A stretch of DNA of 64,000 nucleotides. Source: Siphlonurus alternatus. Lineage: Eukaryota > Arthropoda > Insecta > Ephemeroptera > Siphlonuridae. A model generated the notes under the pieces. That model had not been told where the DNA came from. It saw nothing but the letters and a program-made list of their open reading frames with translations, and did no database searches. The position numbers and the translations under genes are program-made. The stretch is taken from positions 41,749,646 to 41,813,645 of the forward strand of contig OX463778.1 of NCBI GenBank assembly GCA_949825025.1, in the 5' to 3' direction. This document shows, piece after piece, positions 1 through 28,264 of the stretch. The stretch's first letter is position 1; each line of letters begins with the position of its first letter.

Positions 1-1718
1 GGTATTATGCATAAAATTTTACTTCAGCTTGATTAATTATTGCATGCATGTATATCATAATGTTAAAATTTTAATTTTCTTTCTTCTTTTTCAAATAAAT
101 ACTTCTAATCATGTGGACATAGACAAGAACAAAAATCATGTGCGGACTTGTAAATGAAATATGTGCAAGTTCAAAAAGCAGCATACAAACACAACATATA
201 TAGACAACAGAAATTCACACCATGGTTATTTCAAAAAAAAAAAAAAAAAAAAAAAAAAAGCAACGTACTGTTAGGGCATCTTGATTTCTCTGTTCATTTA
301 CAAAGTCACTGCAGAAGAATACTCTAATTATTTTTAATTACTATAGTAATACATACATAAAAATCTTATACATGCGCAAAAATGAGTATTAAGGGTAAGG
401 TAACGCCACCAATGTTAAAAAAAATCCCTCTCACAAAAATTCTGAAAAAAATTTAAAATGTTCTGCTCCATACCCCCTATCAGTACCTAAAATATCAGGT
501 ATACAAATACGATCTAGTTTTTGAGTTATAAAATTTTAAAGTTGACTATTTTAACATGGAGAAATGAAACTTCCATGTTAAATTGGTCAACTTTAAAAAT
601 TCATAACTCAAAAACTAGATCGTATTTGTATACCTGATATTTTAGCTACTGATAGGGGGTGTAGAGGAGAACATTTTAAATTTTTTTCAGAATTTTTGTG
701 AGAGGGATTTTTTTTAACATTGGTGGCGTTACCTTACCCTTAAAAAATTCAATATATAAATACTCAGTACATATGTAGCAAAATCTATTTTTATGTCTCT
801 ATAGCGACGAGTGAAACATGCATATACAGTATAAAAGAGATGCACCCTGAAATATTAACAGTAATTAAAGAGAAGATATTATTATTCAACAGGTATATAA
901 TTCAACAAGGCTACTGTCATAATTTGTTTTAATTAATTAACATCATCCGCTAATGAAAAGCTAAAATTATAAGCGTGCGATTTCTACAGAAATTAATATC
1001 GCTAAGAAAATGAAAGTATATATACGCGAGTTAAATTTATTTGGTAAAGACGACTTATTACAAGATATTTAATTATAAGCTAACTTAATTCTACTTGCTT
1101 TTGTACTATAATTTATAATCTTATTTAATTACTTAATTATTATAATTACTATGATTATAAATTCACAGAAATCTGCTTGACAGTTAAAAATATAAAATAG
1201 GGATGATTTGAAAAAAATTAAAAAATATATAGGTCCTGTGTATTCGTAAACCCTGAGAAAAAAGTGTATATTATCTACATTCGATCAACTTTATGTCTTT
1301 CGTTACTGCCCTTCTTGGTGTGCTTATATTATATGTTGCGCAGTAAAAAAAAAAAAAAAAAAGATAAGATAAGATAAGATAAGGGTTAAGGATTTGCGAA
1401 TACTTATAGGTTATATATTAAAAAAAATCACAAGTTACTATATATATATACTCTATCAACTTTTAATATGATACTAGCTTCAATTTTATTAATGAAAAAG
1501 CACTTATTAACACACACATTGTATTAGCCAGACCGGTTGCAATACAAATAATACTTCTTTATTGACATGGATTTATATTTATAAAAAATTATGAAATAAT
1601 AATAATTAAGAAACAATGAAATGTTACGATAGAATTTGTTCAAAAAGTTTTAAATTTCACATCCATGTAAACAAAGCGTGGCACAGTGAAAGCGTTACAT
1701 AGTCAGGTGCTGCGCGAG
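1..1718. other. AT-rich non-coding flank
   Basis: I see no coding exon here. It holds a poly(A) run (about 229-259), a foldback element listed separately (389-743), a poly(A) run followed by four to five AAGAT units (about 1345-1384), and otherwise AT-rich sequence with stops in all frames. Confidence 0.6.
389..743. mobile_element. Foldback element, TTAA-ended family A, copy 1 (355 bp)
   Basis: The whole 355 bp reads almost the same on both strands: two arms of about 170 bp around a small loop. It starts TTAAGGGTAAGGTAACGCC and ends with the exact reverse complement, with TTAA at both edges. TTAA is the target of piggyBac-like transposases, so the edges may be a target duplication (inference). 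The arms carry a block with GATCTAGTTTTTGAGTTAT and a loop flanked by AACATGG/CCATGTT. The same block recurs at 14351 and 61672. It has no coding capacity, so it would be a non-autonomous element. Confidence 0.85.
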
Positions 1719-2010
1719 CTAGCTAAAGATATCCGAAGACTTTACCGACGCATTCTTGCTGCCTCGTGGCGCCGCGCCGTCCCCGCTTGATGAACTGCTG
1801 ACGAGGCTAACTTGCGTCACGAGTCTGCTACTGATGCCCCCACTGACGTTCGAAGAGGCCCCGGGGGATGCAGGGGGAAGAGGGGCTGGGGTGAGGATGA
1901 AGTCATCCTGGCTGGTACCGGCCACCAGGCGGTAGAAGCCACCGGCTGCTCGCGCAGTCCTGTCCGCAGCGCCCTGTATGTCCGCCCGTGCCATCACGTC
2001 TCTGCCTGGC
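1719..2010 (-). CDS. Candidate terminal exon of a second RDKR-type secreted-protein gene or isoform
   Basis: A GC-rich island in AT-rich surroundings has one open minus-strand frame ending in TAG at 1719. The product is rich in Ser, Ala, Gly and Pro and ends KSSDIFS; no family is recognised. The upstream exon (2353-2559) ends in phase 0. The only in-frame phase-0 acceptor I can find here is ATACAG at 1974-1979, which would start the exon at 1973 and give 84 residues. A better-looking pyrimidine-rich acceptor (CCAG or GGCAG, about 2004-2010) would break the frame. The join is therefore unresolved, and an extra small exon or a separate transcript is possible. Coding character is supported by GC content and openness only. 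Confidence 0.45.
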
Positions 2011-2352
2011 ACGTCAGCCAAGCCAACAGCAACCAACACACTATAATAGCTATCTATTATAGCTATAGACCACCTCTCCTAGGTATACACCACGGGATAG
2101 TATTCCGAATGTTATAAACTTTACTGCTATACGTTTCCTTCATATAAAAATTCTACATCAATACCAAGTAAATCATTCTGCATATTATACATAATATACT
2201 TTTTTCAAACAAGGCCTTCTTACACAATAAAATTGTCTTTCCAAATGTTTACAATTACACCAGGTACATATAGAATTTTACAGTACAGTGCCTATACACT
2301 GATGATAGATGATGTGCGATGAATGGTTTTAGTAAGGACGAAACTAACTCAC

Positions 2353-2559
2353 CCTGATAATGTCGAAGAGGAAGTTGCCGCTACCTCCAGCGCTGCCACT
2401 TCCACCTCCCTCACCACCACCTAAGCCGAAGAGGAACCTCTTGTCACGGTTATCTGTGTCGTCAGCCGCTGCGGCGTCTTGGTCATTGATTGGCTCGCTG
2501 GCCTCAGCCTCCTGGTCCTTAGTGGCAGTAGCGCGCACCACGCGGCTCACCACGGAGTC
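2353..2559 (-). CDS. Internal exon with RDKR cleavage site, Gly-rich tail (69 aa)
   Basis: Acceptor TTGGTGCAG (ending at 2560) and donor AGG|GTGAGT (2352-2347) bound 207 nt, phase 0 at both ends. The product starts DSVVSRVVRA, passes through an acidic Ala-rich linker, has NRDKR followed by FLFGLGGGEGGG, and ends GNFLFDIIR. RxKR is the furin-type convertase motif, so cleavage before FLFG is likely if the protein is secreted (inference). The same RDKR followed by hydrophobic residues occurs in the exon at 7491-7595 and in the plus-strand gene at 53.3 kb. No own signal-peptide exon is visible between here and 4.7 kb, so this may be an alternative 3' part of the 17.3-kb gene (phases are compatible) or a gene whose 5' exon I missed. 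Confidence 0.7.
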
Positions 2560-2563
2560 CTGC

Positions 2564-4745
2564 ACCAACAAGAGGTCATCAGCAGAGTTCTCGGGTCACA
2601 TCATAATTCTGGAGAAGCCCATTCTTTTGTGTCAGTTTTTCCAGAGTACAAATAAATATATTTGATTTTGAACGATATGCGAATAAGTTTGAAAAATTAT
2701 GTTTTTCCTGATTCTTTTAATTAATATCATCCAAGCACGCAAGCATTTCAACATGGCATACAATATATATATATAGCCGGAAAAGAGTATTCATAACGTT
2801 AGCATTAATTATAACAAGATATAACACATTAATTAAATGAAAAGTTCCTCCCATCCTGCACCCATTCTTTTTTTTTTTTTTTTTTTTTTTTCGCTGCAAA
2901 GTGTCAAACATTTATTTTGTTTTTTTAGAAGCTTCAGATTTTTTTATATTCATCGCAATATTCAGTGTAAAATAATCCAATATATCTAATTATACCACAT
3001 GTTGTATTCCACGATTTATAAATAAAGTATTACATAACATGGTGCATGCAGGTAAAATTTAAATTGATGTATTAATACAGTTCTGCTATCTCGAATATAT
3101 TAAATAATATAAATTAATTAATTGATGTACTTCTTTTACTTCATTTCCTTTTTTATGTATACTTGACATTTTCCAGCTAAAATAATTAGTATGTCATAGT
3201 TGTTGAGATTTCTGAGATTGCTTTTGCATTATACTGTGCTTAATTTGAATTTCAAAAGTTGGAATGGATTTTTAATGCAATTTGCGGTTTAAAATAATAT
3301 TAACACAGGGTAAAAGAATGGGCTGCTCTCTGAAAATTATAAAAGAACAAAATTATAATTATAAAATTAATAAATCATGCACTGAACGAGCACATTGAAA
3401 GATTTAAAGTGACACAAAAGATAACACATACAACAATGTTTTAGTGCATGTTTTAAATAACATGTTTTAGTTCGGAAATAATTCCAATTCATCACAAATA
3501 ATTGAAATAATCAAGAAATTGTTACATAAAAAAATAGTGAAAGAATGTTGTGCTCAAGAGAATTTTTTAACTGCATGTAATCCGTGTATAAATATTATTA
3601 AAGAGTAAGATTTTTGTGACTAAAACCAAATTATTATGACAATGAACGTCCAGAACCCCGGGAGAAAAATTTCGCATGCGCAGTCTCATTAAGATAGATT
3701 TCCCTATTATAACAGCAGGCATTAATTCAGCCGCTTTGTATTCCTCACAATAATACATATTATCATACCTCTAGCTCCTTCATGCTGCAGTTAAAATATT
3801 AAAATTCATAATAAAGTACCTTTCCAAAAGTTTGTATTTTAGAAGTCCACATTGCTTGAGATTTACCTCGACCGTATATATATAATAATAGAATAATGGT
3901 GTAGGGACAAGTAACATCTTTAAGTTTGTATAGGTGAAAGGTTTAAGTTATGACAAAAAAAGAATTATGAATGACAAATAGAAAGTTTCATTACTATAGA
4001 CTTTCTATGCATTTTTTTATTATCACGTGCAAAAACATGCATACTCATAGTTTACAGAAGACGGTTCATTTCTGCAAGTGCCATTGTATATTGATGAGTT
4101 GTCTTACACAACATCAAGTGATCTGCTCATGCTTTCAAGAAGGATGTTATGGGACTATGACTTGCAAAAATGTATTGAATTTGCATAATGAAATAAAATT
4201 TTATATAATTTTGTAGTATATAACAAAACCATTATAAATTATGTTGATTTTTTTACCTGCTTATTATCATACAACTCTAAATTTCTTATATAATTTTAAT
4301 ATCATGTGTTAAATTAATGTGAATTCTTCTGAGGAATAAAATTATGTTAATTGTTAATGTGACAAAGCTTTATAATAAATTAATTTGCATTTTGTTATTT
4401 CCAACACCTTCAAGAACCCTCCAAGTATGTTTGTACAGTAATATTATGTCATTTAAAGTTTAAAAGTGTGTAAAAGGAGTTGCAAGCATTCGTTAATGTC
4501 TCCGTGCCGACGCGAGTATGTGAGGATTAATGTTAGAGTTAACACTTAAGTACACCAAGAAGTGCAAAAATTGTCAGTGGAAAAAAGTAGGGCGTGTATA
4601 TATAGTTAAATATATATATTTACGCTTTTTTTTAAAAGTAAAAGAGAACAAAAAAATTACTTCGCTCTATGGAAAGTACATTTATTTTTATTATTTAATA
4701 TCACCAAGTGATTTTGTTTTATTATTATTATTGTTGTTTAATTAT
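2564..4745. other. AT-rich stretch, no gene seen
   Basis: It contains a poly(T) run at about 2870-2892 and no convincing exon. Short open frames here are AT-driven and lack splice or start context. It would be an intron of the minus-strand gene if the 2.5-kb exon belongs to it. Confidence 0.55.
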
Positions 4746-4753
4746 TTTATTAT

Positions 4754-17375
<12,622 letters not shown>

Positions 17376-17379
17376 AGCT

Positions 17380-21480
<4,101 letters not shown>

Positions 21481-21483
21481 CAC

Positions 21484-21640
21484 CGGTGTTTGATGTAGTC
21501 TGTAGAACGATGTAAAAGCGAGTGAGTGGAGTAGGTAGGAGTGTTGTCTGGCGAGCTAGCGAACGTGCTTCTAGCGAGAGTGAAACTTTTGCTCCTACTC
21601 CTTGCTTACTCGCGACTGACTCGGGCACTGCTTTGATATG
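21484..21640 (-). other. Non-coding first exon (5' UTR) of the minus-strand secreted-protein gene
   Basis: The minus strand reads from a TATA box (21672-21665) through GC-rich sequence to donor CACCG|GTGAGTG at 21484/21483. The start of about 21640 is an estimate from the usual TATA spacing of about 30 bases; TCAGT-like initiators are present near 21630-21618. It has no long open frame, consistent with a UTR exon spliced to 17377. Confidence 0.5.
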
Positions 21641-21664
21641 GCGTCTTGAATTGGTAGTGGGTCG

Positions 21665-21672
21665 CTTTTATA
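21665..21672 (-). promoter_or_regulatory. TATA box (TATAAAAG)
   Basis: A canonical TATAAAAG on the minus strand sits in a GC-rich island (21.5-21.86 kb), about 190 bases upstream of a strong splice donor. It is the best core-promoter candidate in the window. Confidence 0.55.
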
Positions 21673-22344
21673 AACCTCACAACTCTCTTCTAAACGTACG
21701 TCTCTGGAGGGGGGCAGCCACAGTAAGTGAGGCACCGGTAAGCTAGTAGCAGCTAGCTAGGCTAGGTAGTTGGTATAGGCTCCTCCGCGGTGGCGACCTC
21801 AGCATCGACCACGGGAGAGAGTGAAGGGAGATAGACAGAGAGAGTTCGCACCAACAAGCAAGAACCATCATGGAGTACTCGTGTAATTTTCACTGTTTAA
21901 TTTTTTGTAAATAATATCAGTAAAAATTTTGATGAAACTCATCAAGCAGAACATTAACAAAAGATATATTTGCTTCAGATAAATAACACTGACGTTTTTT
22001 TGGAACTTGCAGATTGTGAACATAGGTACAATTTTGTTACATATTATAAAAGTAAAAAAAAAAAAAAAATACAAAAGAACACATAAAAAAGAAGTGCTTA
22101 TGACGCCGGATGGGAATCTTGCTGATGTAATTTTGATTCGTAATATAACATAAAGGTGAAGTTGCATGCAATTTATTTTTTTATATTAATCTCATTTATA
22201 TTATATGTTTTATTTTTCAGGTCACCAACAGCACAGAATCGAAAGACAGATATTTACAAAGTCATTTATGTGATGTAATTGCAATTATACGTATAGTAAT
22301 ATATTTATTTGTATTATTATATAATCTCTCTCACACACACATTG

Positions 22345-22502
22345 GGGGGCATTCACAAAGCACTTTAGCCTCAATTTTTATCCCTGGTGCTAATTAAACC
22401 AGGGGCTAACCATATGAAGCTCCTAGTTTAGCACTATATTTAGCACCAGGGATGAAAATCGACGCTAAAGTGGGGGTTAAAGTGCTTTGTGAATTCCGCC
22501 CC
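22345..22502. mobile_element. Small foldback with GGGGCATTCACAAAGC ends, copy 1
   Basis: It starts GGGGGCATTCACAAAGCACTT and ends with an imperfect reverse complement (GTGCTTTGTGAATTCCGCCCC). Inner arms pair imperfectly (TTTAGCACCAGGGAT against its complement). The terminal motif recurs at 62546-62690. No coding sequence. Confidence 0.7.
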
Positions 22503-23481
22503 TCTCCCCAATATTTTTCTCTAACAGGTCTGCATGTATTTGTAATAATCTTTGCATGCGCTCAAATCTCTGTACAATAACCTTGCCCACGCATCTTTAA
22601 TGTAAATAAAAACAGGATGTGTGGATAGGTTGGAAATTGAAAAAGAATATGGAAATTATTCTCTTACTCGCGTAATTGAATAATTTTTACAAGCATGCAA
22701 TAAGGAATGATTTATTAATTTTTATTATGGAATTACTAGAGAAAATCCTTGGTACCCATAATTTAAACCCACATGGCACGAGACTGTCATTCAAGATAAT
22801 TATAAGTCACCTTCAATTCCAATTCACATTTTCATCATTCCTTCTGACAGTATTTTATCAGCTCGTTTAAAATCTTGCTAACAGATCATAATACTGAACT
22901 GTTACAACACATATTCAATACTGCAATATCCCGCATAACTATAACAAATTATAGGGAAGCTCTGGACCTGTTTGTTCCAGACGCAGTCGAGAGAGTGTCT
23001 GGCGGGTGACTCAAGCAAGTCAATTCAGGGTTTTCCTGAGCAAGTTATACAATCAGTGCACATGGCACGGCGGATACAATAAGTCTGCGTGAAGGCGTAC
23101 TAACCTCACGCCTCCGGGTCACTTGTCAGAAGTTGTCAGGGTTCCGCACTTATGACTACATGTCTCTGTACTATAAAACATGATTTGAACGGGCGTGAGT
23201 TCTGTCACCAAGGTTAAGTTTTTGGTACTGGTGAACCAATAATAAAATTTATTATGTTAAAGCTACTTGCCATTACGAAATTCATGGCTGTTTCGTTGCT
23301 ATTAATCCCTTGATTTTGAAGATCTCATAAAGCTCAAATTATAATGCTTTTTATTAAAATTTTCTCAAAAATTCACGCTTTGCACGATGAATAAAACAAT
23401 TTTTTTTTTTGGTGAGCTCTTAAGTATTTTAATCACATGCATAATTATACTTCTCATTAACAAGCAGGGGAATATTCCTTG

Positions 23482-23847
23482 TAAAAAGGAATTATACTTA
23501 ATACAAGTTAAAACAAGTATAATTCCTATGTTGAATTAGAGTAATTCAGTATAATAAAGTATACTTAATTACACAATAAATTATAACAAATCATAGAATT
23601 ATTATATTTATAAAAAATCATTTTTCAAATGTAAAAAAATAAGCCACACTTTGCGTGAACCCTATATGATTTCCACAAAACGATTTTTAAGAGGTACAAT
23701 ATTTCTATACTTTCCTATAATTTATTATAATAAAATAAAACCAGTTAATTTACTGTGTAATTAAGTATACTTTATTATACTGAATTACTCTAATTCAACA
23801 TAGGAATTATACTTGTTTTAACTTGAAATAAGTATAATTCCTTTTTA
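23482..23847. mobile_element. MITE with about 100-bp terminal inverted repeats (366 bp)
   Basis: The left end TAAAAAGGAATTATACTT and the right end (AAGTATAATTCCTTTTTA) are reverse complements, and the match continues for about 100 bp to TAATTACACA. Each terminal repeat holds a smaller inverted repeat (GGAATTATACTT / AAGTATAATTCC). About 165 bp of unique AT-rich sequence separates the arms. Confidence 0.8.
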
Positions 23848-24110
23848 TTACTATAATAGAGATAACATACAGGGAAACATTATATTTAGTTATTTATACT
23901 AACTCCAAATGTATGAAAATAATATTTGATCTCCGTTTTTATCCAAATATTGTGAACTCCTATAAATTTAATAGCTAACTACAAACAGATATATTAATCA
24001 TTTTTTGTCGTCGATTTAATTATGGGTTAAAGGTCAGCATGACTCCTTTTTATTATTGAGTAAAACTTCTTATTTTATTTGGGGATGCAATGACAGCATA
24101 TTAATTTATT

Positions 24111-24227
<117 letters not shown>

Positions 24228-27200
24228 AGCAGTCATTAGTTTACTAACGATTGATTTATATAAAATTTAAAATATTAAACTTTTATTCAAATTTAGAAAA
24301 ATAAAGTACAAGATTTACAATATTTTCATGTATAAGAATTAAATGTGTGAGTAAAAAAAAAAAAAAATGTAAAATGCAAAACTGCAACGTATTACCACAT
24401 AAATATTTTCACATTTCAAATGATATTTTCCTTTACAGTTTTTGTTTAATTTTTTTATCTGCATTTATTGCTTTAATGCAGTTACAAATATTTTACATAC
24501 TCACTACCCACTTACCACAAAATTAGATTACGGCAACAAAAAACGTACATATATTATAATATCACAATGTGTTTTGCAAATGACAATTTGTTAATATCTG
24601 AGAGTTGAGTGTAGCAACAATAGTTTTTTATCTACATATAATTTGTGAGCGTACCAATGTAATTCTACTTTCACGCTTTACCTTAGAGTGCATTTTTTTT
24701 CTTATTTCATGCATGAATGACAGAAAGAGTCGTATGTCCAACACAAACAATGCAAGTAAAGAAAATATATAAATATTTTCATAAAACAATTTTGAAATGT
24801 TAAACGTCATTGCTTCATTTTTTCCCTCTATGAAATATCAACTTCGTGATTTTTGTTTGTCATACATCACTTGCCCTTACAATGCATATTATATATTCTT
24901 GAAGAGAACAGTAATTTATTTTTTATACAATAATAAATCAATAAAATTGTTTCACCTTGATGTTAATTTTACTTTACTTCTCATAAGAAGTTTAAAAACA
25001 TGCATAATTTAATATTCAATCATAATTTCTGCATTCCAAAAAAACAGGTGCTGAGTTATAACATAAATCACCAGAACACAACAAATTTAGCCTCAAATTT
25101 ATTTATTTTAATTCCTATCAAGGTCTTAATTTATTATATAATATATATTAATAATTTTTTAGCACTTGGCACTTGGATGTATTCAAATTAGTGTGTATTA
25201 TGCAACGTGGTCTCAAATGAGGGACTGCACTGTCAAAAGCACTGATGTACTATAATAAAAACTAAAGTAGAAGATGTATGAAGCTAACACTTGTAAAATA
25301 ACAATTCTGGTCACCGTATTCTACAATTTTTTATAAGCAGATAGTAAAAATAAATTATATATATTCTCAACTTTTTTTTAGTATATATCGGCACATGAAA
25401 ATCCTTGGTTCTTAATACTCCACTCAAACAGAACATAATGTTCTCTTGTATTACGTAATATGTGTCCAGCGACCCATTGATGACATAAAGAAAAAAAAAT
25501 AATGCACTTCAATTAAATACGTCATCATCAAAATACAGATTAATTTTGTAAACATTTATTACAAGAAAATAAATATTCTATATTAACCAAGTCATGTGCT
25601 AATTATCTATAATTATTTATTTTTAAATTTAACACCATATTTGTTAATTACTTTCAAGGAACACAAACTTTTTAGCATATTCACTACGTTTAAATAAAAT
25701 AAATTTGCCTATGTATTTTTTACCGACTATTTTTATGTTCAGGTTTTTTATTAAGAGCAATGCCAACTCAAATTAAAGGTCTCTTATTAGAGTGCTGCTG
25801 TGAAGACTCACATTTTTTATAGTGATCGAGTAACAGATGTAGTAGGTCGAGTTACAAGGCAGCATAAGAAAAGTCGTAGTGTATATTGTAGTATTTTTTT
25901 TTTTTTTGTCTCGGTTGCCTAATATATTGTTGCTTTATGTTTGATGATTTTTTTAATACGTAGCTGCGACATTAGTTTAAAATACGTAGTCATTTAATTC
26001 ATCTATTGTTTAATATTATGCAATATTGATATGTCAATGACACGACAACAATATAGTGATATATGGTATACAAATTAGTAGAAAGTGGCTAATTAATGAA
26101 ACCGATACATCTTTCATTAAAAATCCATTGTATTTAATATTATTTAAACACAATAACATCATTAATCTAAAATATTGTCATATATCTTCATAAATATTAA
26201 CTAATTTAATTCTTATAAAATCTAGATTTGTAAAATTATTATTTTTATCGTTACAAAGTAGGTGAAATAATATAATATTGTGAGCATTTTTCAAATTTTA
26301 TTGTTTATACAGCAACAGCATTGCTAAGTTATATTTTGTTATGTTTATCTCAAGTTCAATTACCTATATAATATTATGATCGAGGTAGCCACGAATTTAA
26401 GGTTGTGGTAAGTACCTATACAGTCAAGGTCTTTCCACTTCCTGCCTGTATTTATTATGTTTCCAATATAACAATATCACTATAAAATAATTATATTTTA
26501 TCAATTTATATTCGGAAACTTAAATTAAAATTTCATATACATTTTTAGCATATCAGTCTTCGTATTCCAATTGTCTCTTCCTGATCATAAAGAAAAAAAA
26601 TGTATCATGCATGAATTATGACATGATAATTAAATACTTGTCAAATTTTAACTATGCTTTCATTAAAATATTTTTTATCCCTCAAGAGAGAAAAACAATT
26701 AATAGATTTTATGTATGAACCAACCAACACCATTGTTACATTATTCTCTTTTTTTATTTAATTAAAATTGATTGATTGACATCAAGTTTAATCTTCTGTA
26801 TTATTAATTTTGTACATTAAAAAAATAAAATACTTTACGTAATGGGCGTTAACTATTTCTGGAGATGTGAAAGTGGGTTGGTTGATTTTTGGGACCCATA
26901 TAGAGCAGGTTCAACATGCGATTTGTTAGCTGCATCAGATGATCTGCGTTGCTCAAGACATGCTGGTGTGACATAGGCGGGTCTTTTTAGAGCCTGTTCT
27001 CCACACCTTTCTCATTCACAATCGTCGAGTACCGTGCCCGAGATAGAGACATGTATTATACGTTAACAGGTACACACAAATTGAATTACTAGTAAAAAGT
27101 TATTCCATCGGTAATGACGATTAATATTAAGGTTTTAAGGTTTATTGTATAATGACTTATATCATTAGTATTATTACATAACAGCCATGACTTGTATGTA

Positions 27201-28221
27201 TTGCAAATATTAAAAGAAGAAAATTGTAATATTTTGTATTTTTTTTTACGGAAAATCAGCAGAATTGTAAGGAAGTTAATATAAAGTGAAAGGACAGGCA
27301 AAAAAAAAATACATTAATTTTTTGTGTTGATTCATTGTTCTTACGTGAAGATAACGAGTATAAATTTTATATTATATACATAATATGAAATTACGTTACT
27401 CGTTATTTTTTTATTTATGCTTAAAATTGTATTATAATTTTATTAAAATAATTTTTAATCATTTTCATCTTCATAATGGTTTTTAGTCTACTTGAATTTT
27501 CTTTGTATTTTTCCAATATAATAATATAAGAATGTTTCATTAAAATTAACTATATAGTCAAATAATTTTGCCCACAACGATAAATAATATTGTTTCACAT
27601 CCGTGAACACCATCATTATATTTATTATACATGCCCAATTTTGATCTTATTTTATAAATAAAAATTTAAAATGTTTCATTATTAGATAGTTTTATTGAAG
27701 TACAAGAACAGGAACCAGTTTCCCGCAAAAAAAAGATATGCCAAGCGTGCAGCGGCAGTGCAGCGCAAGTTGCCTACCTAGCACGGCGCTTAGTCACTCA
27801 CAATTTCTGATATCAAAGTGCTCCGCTCTCTACTTGATTCAATATAGACCGGCATATTTGTAAACCTGAATTCAATTGATCATTTAGGTTTAGAAAACAA
27901 TATACAATATCCAATAGTGATTCGTCGCAGATACTCATTATACAATCAAACAATTATTGAAAGAAAATTATATTTGCTTGTAAATTCTCTTATGCAAATT
28001 TTATACTTAATTTTTAAGTAGAAACTACTTTAATTTATTATTTAATGTAAATATTGAAAACACCATGATTATCACGTAATAAATTGTGAAGCATTTTCAG
28101 GAAAAATAAGAATTCCATGACAACCAAATTAAAGGCACTGATATGAAATAAAATTACTTTAAAGAGGTTATTTTGTGAAAAGTCATTATAATGATTATTA
28201 TTATAATCATTATTATGATTA

Positions 28222-28264
28222 TTATCTTTATAATCTTTATCAAAGATAAAGATTATAAAGATAA
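28222..28264. repeat. Perfect short palindrome
   Basis: TTATCTTTATAATCTTTATC is followed at once by its reverse complement. It lies next to ATTATT-rich simple sequence. Origin unknown. Confidence 0.8.

Noticed and set aside
2360..2665. Plus-strand frame opposite the RDKR exon
   Set aside because: It is the antisense shadow of the Gly-rich minus-strand exon; the minus strand has both splice sites and the RDKR motif.
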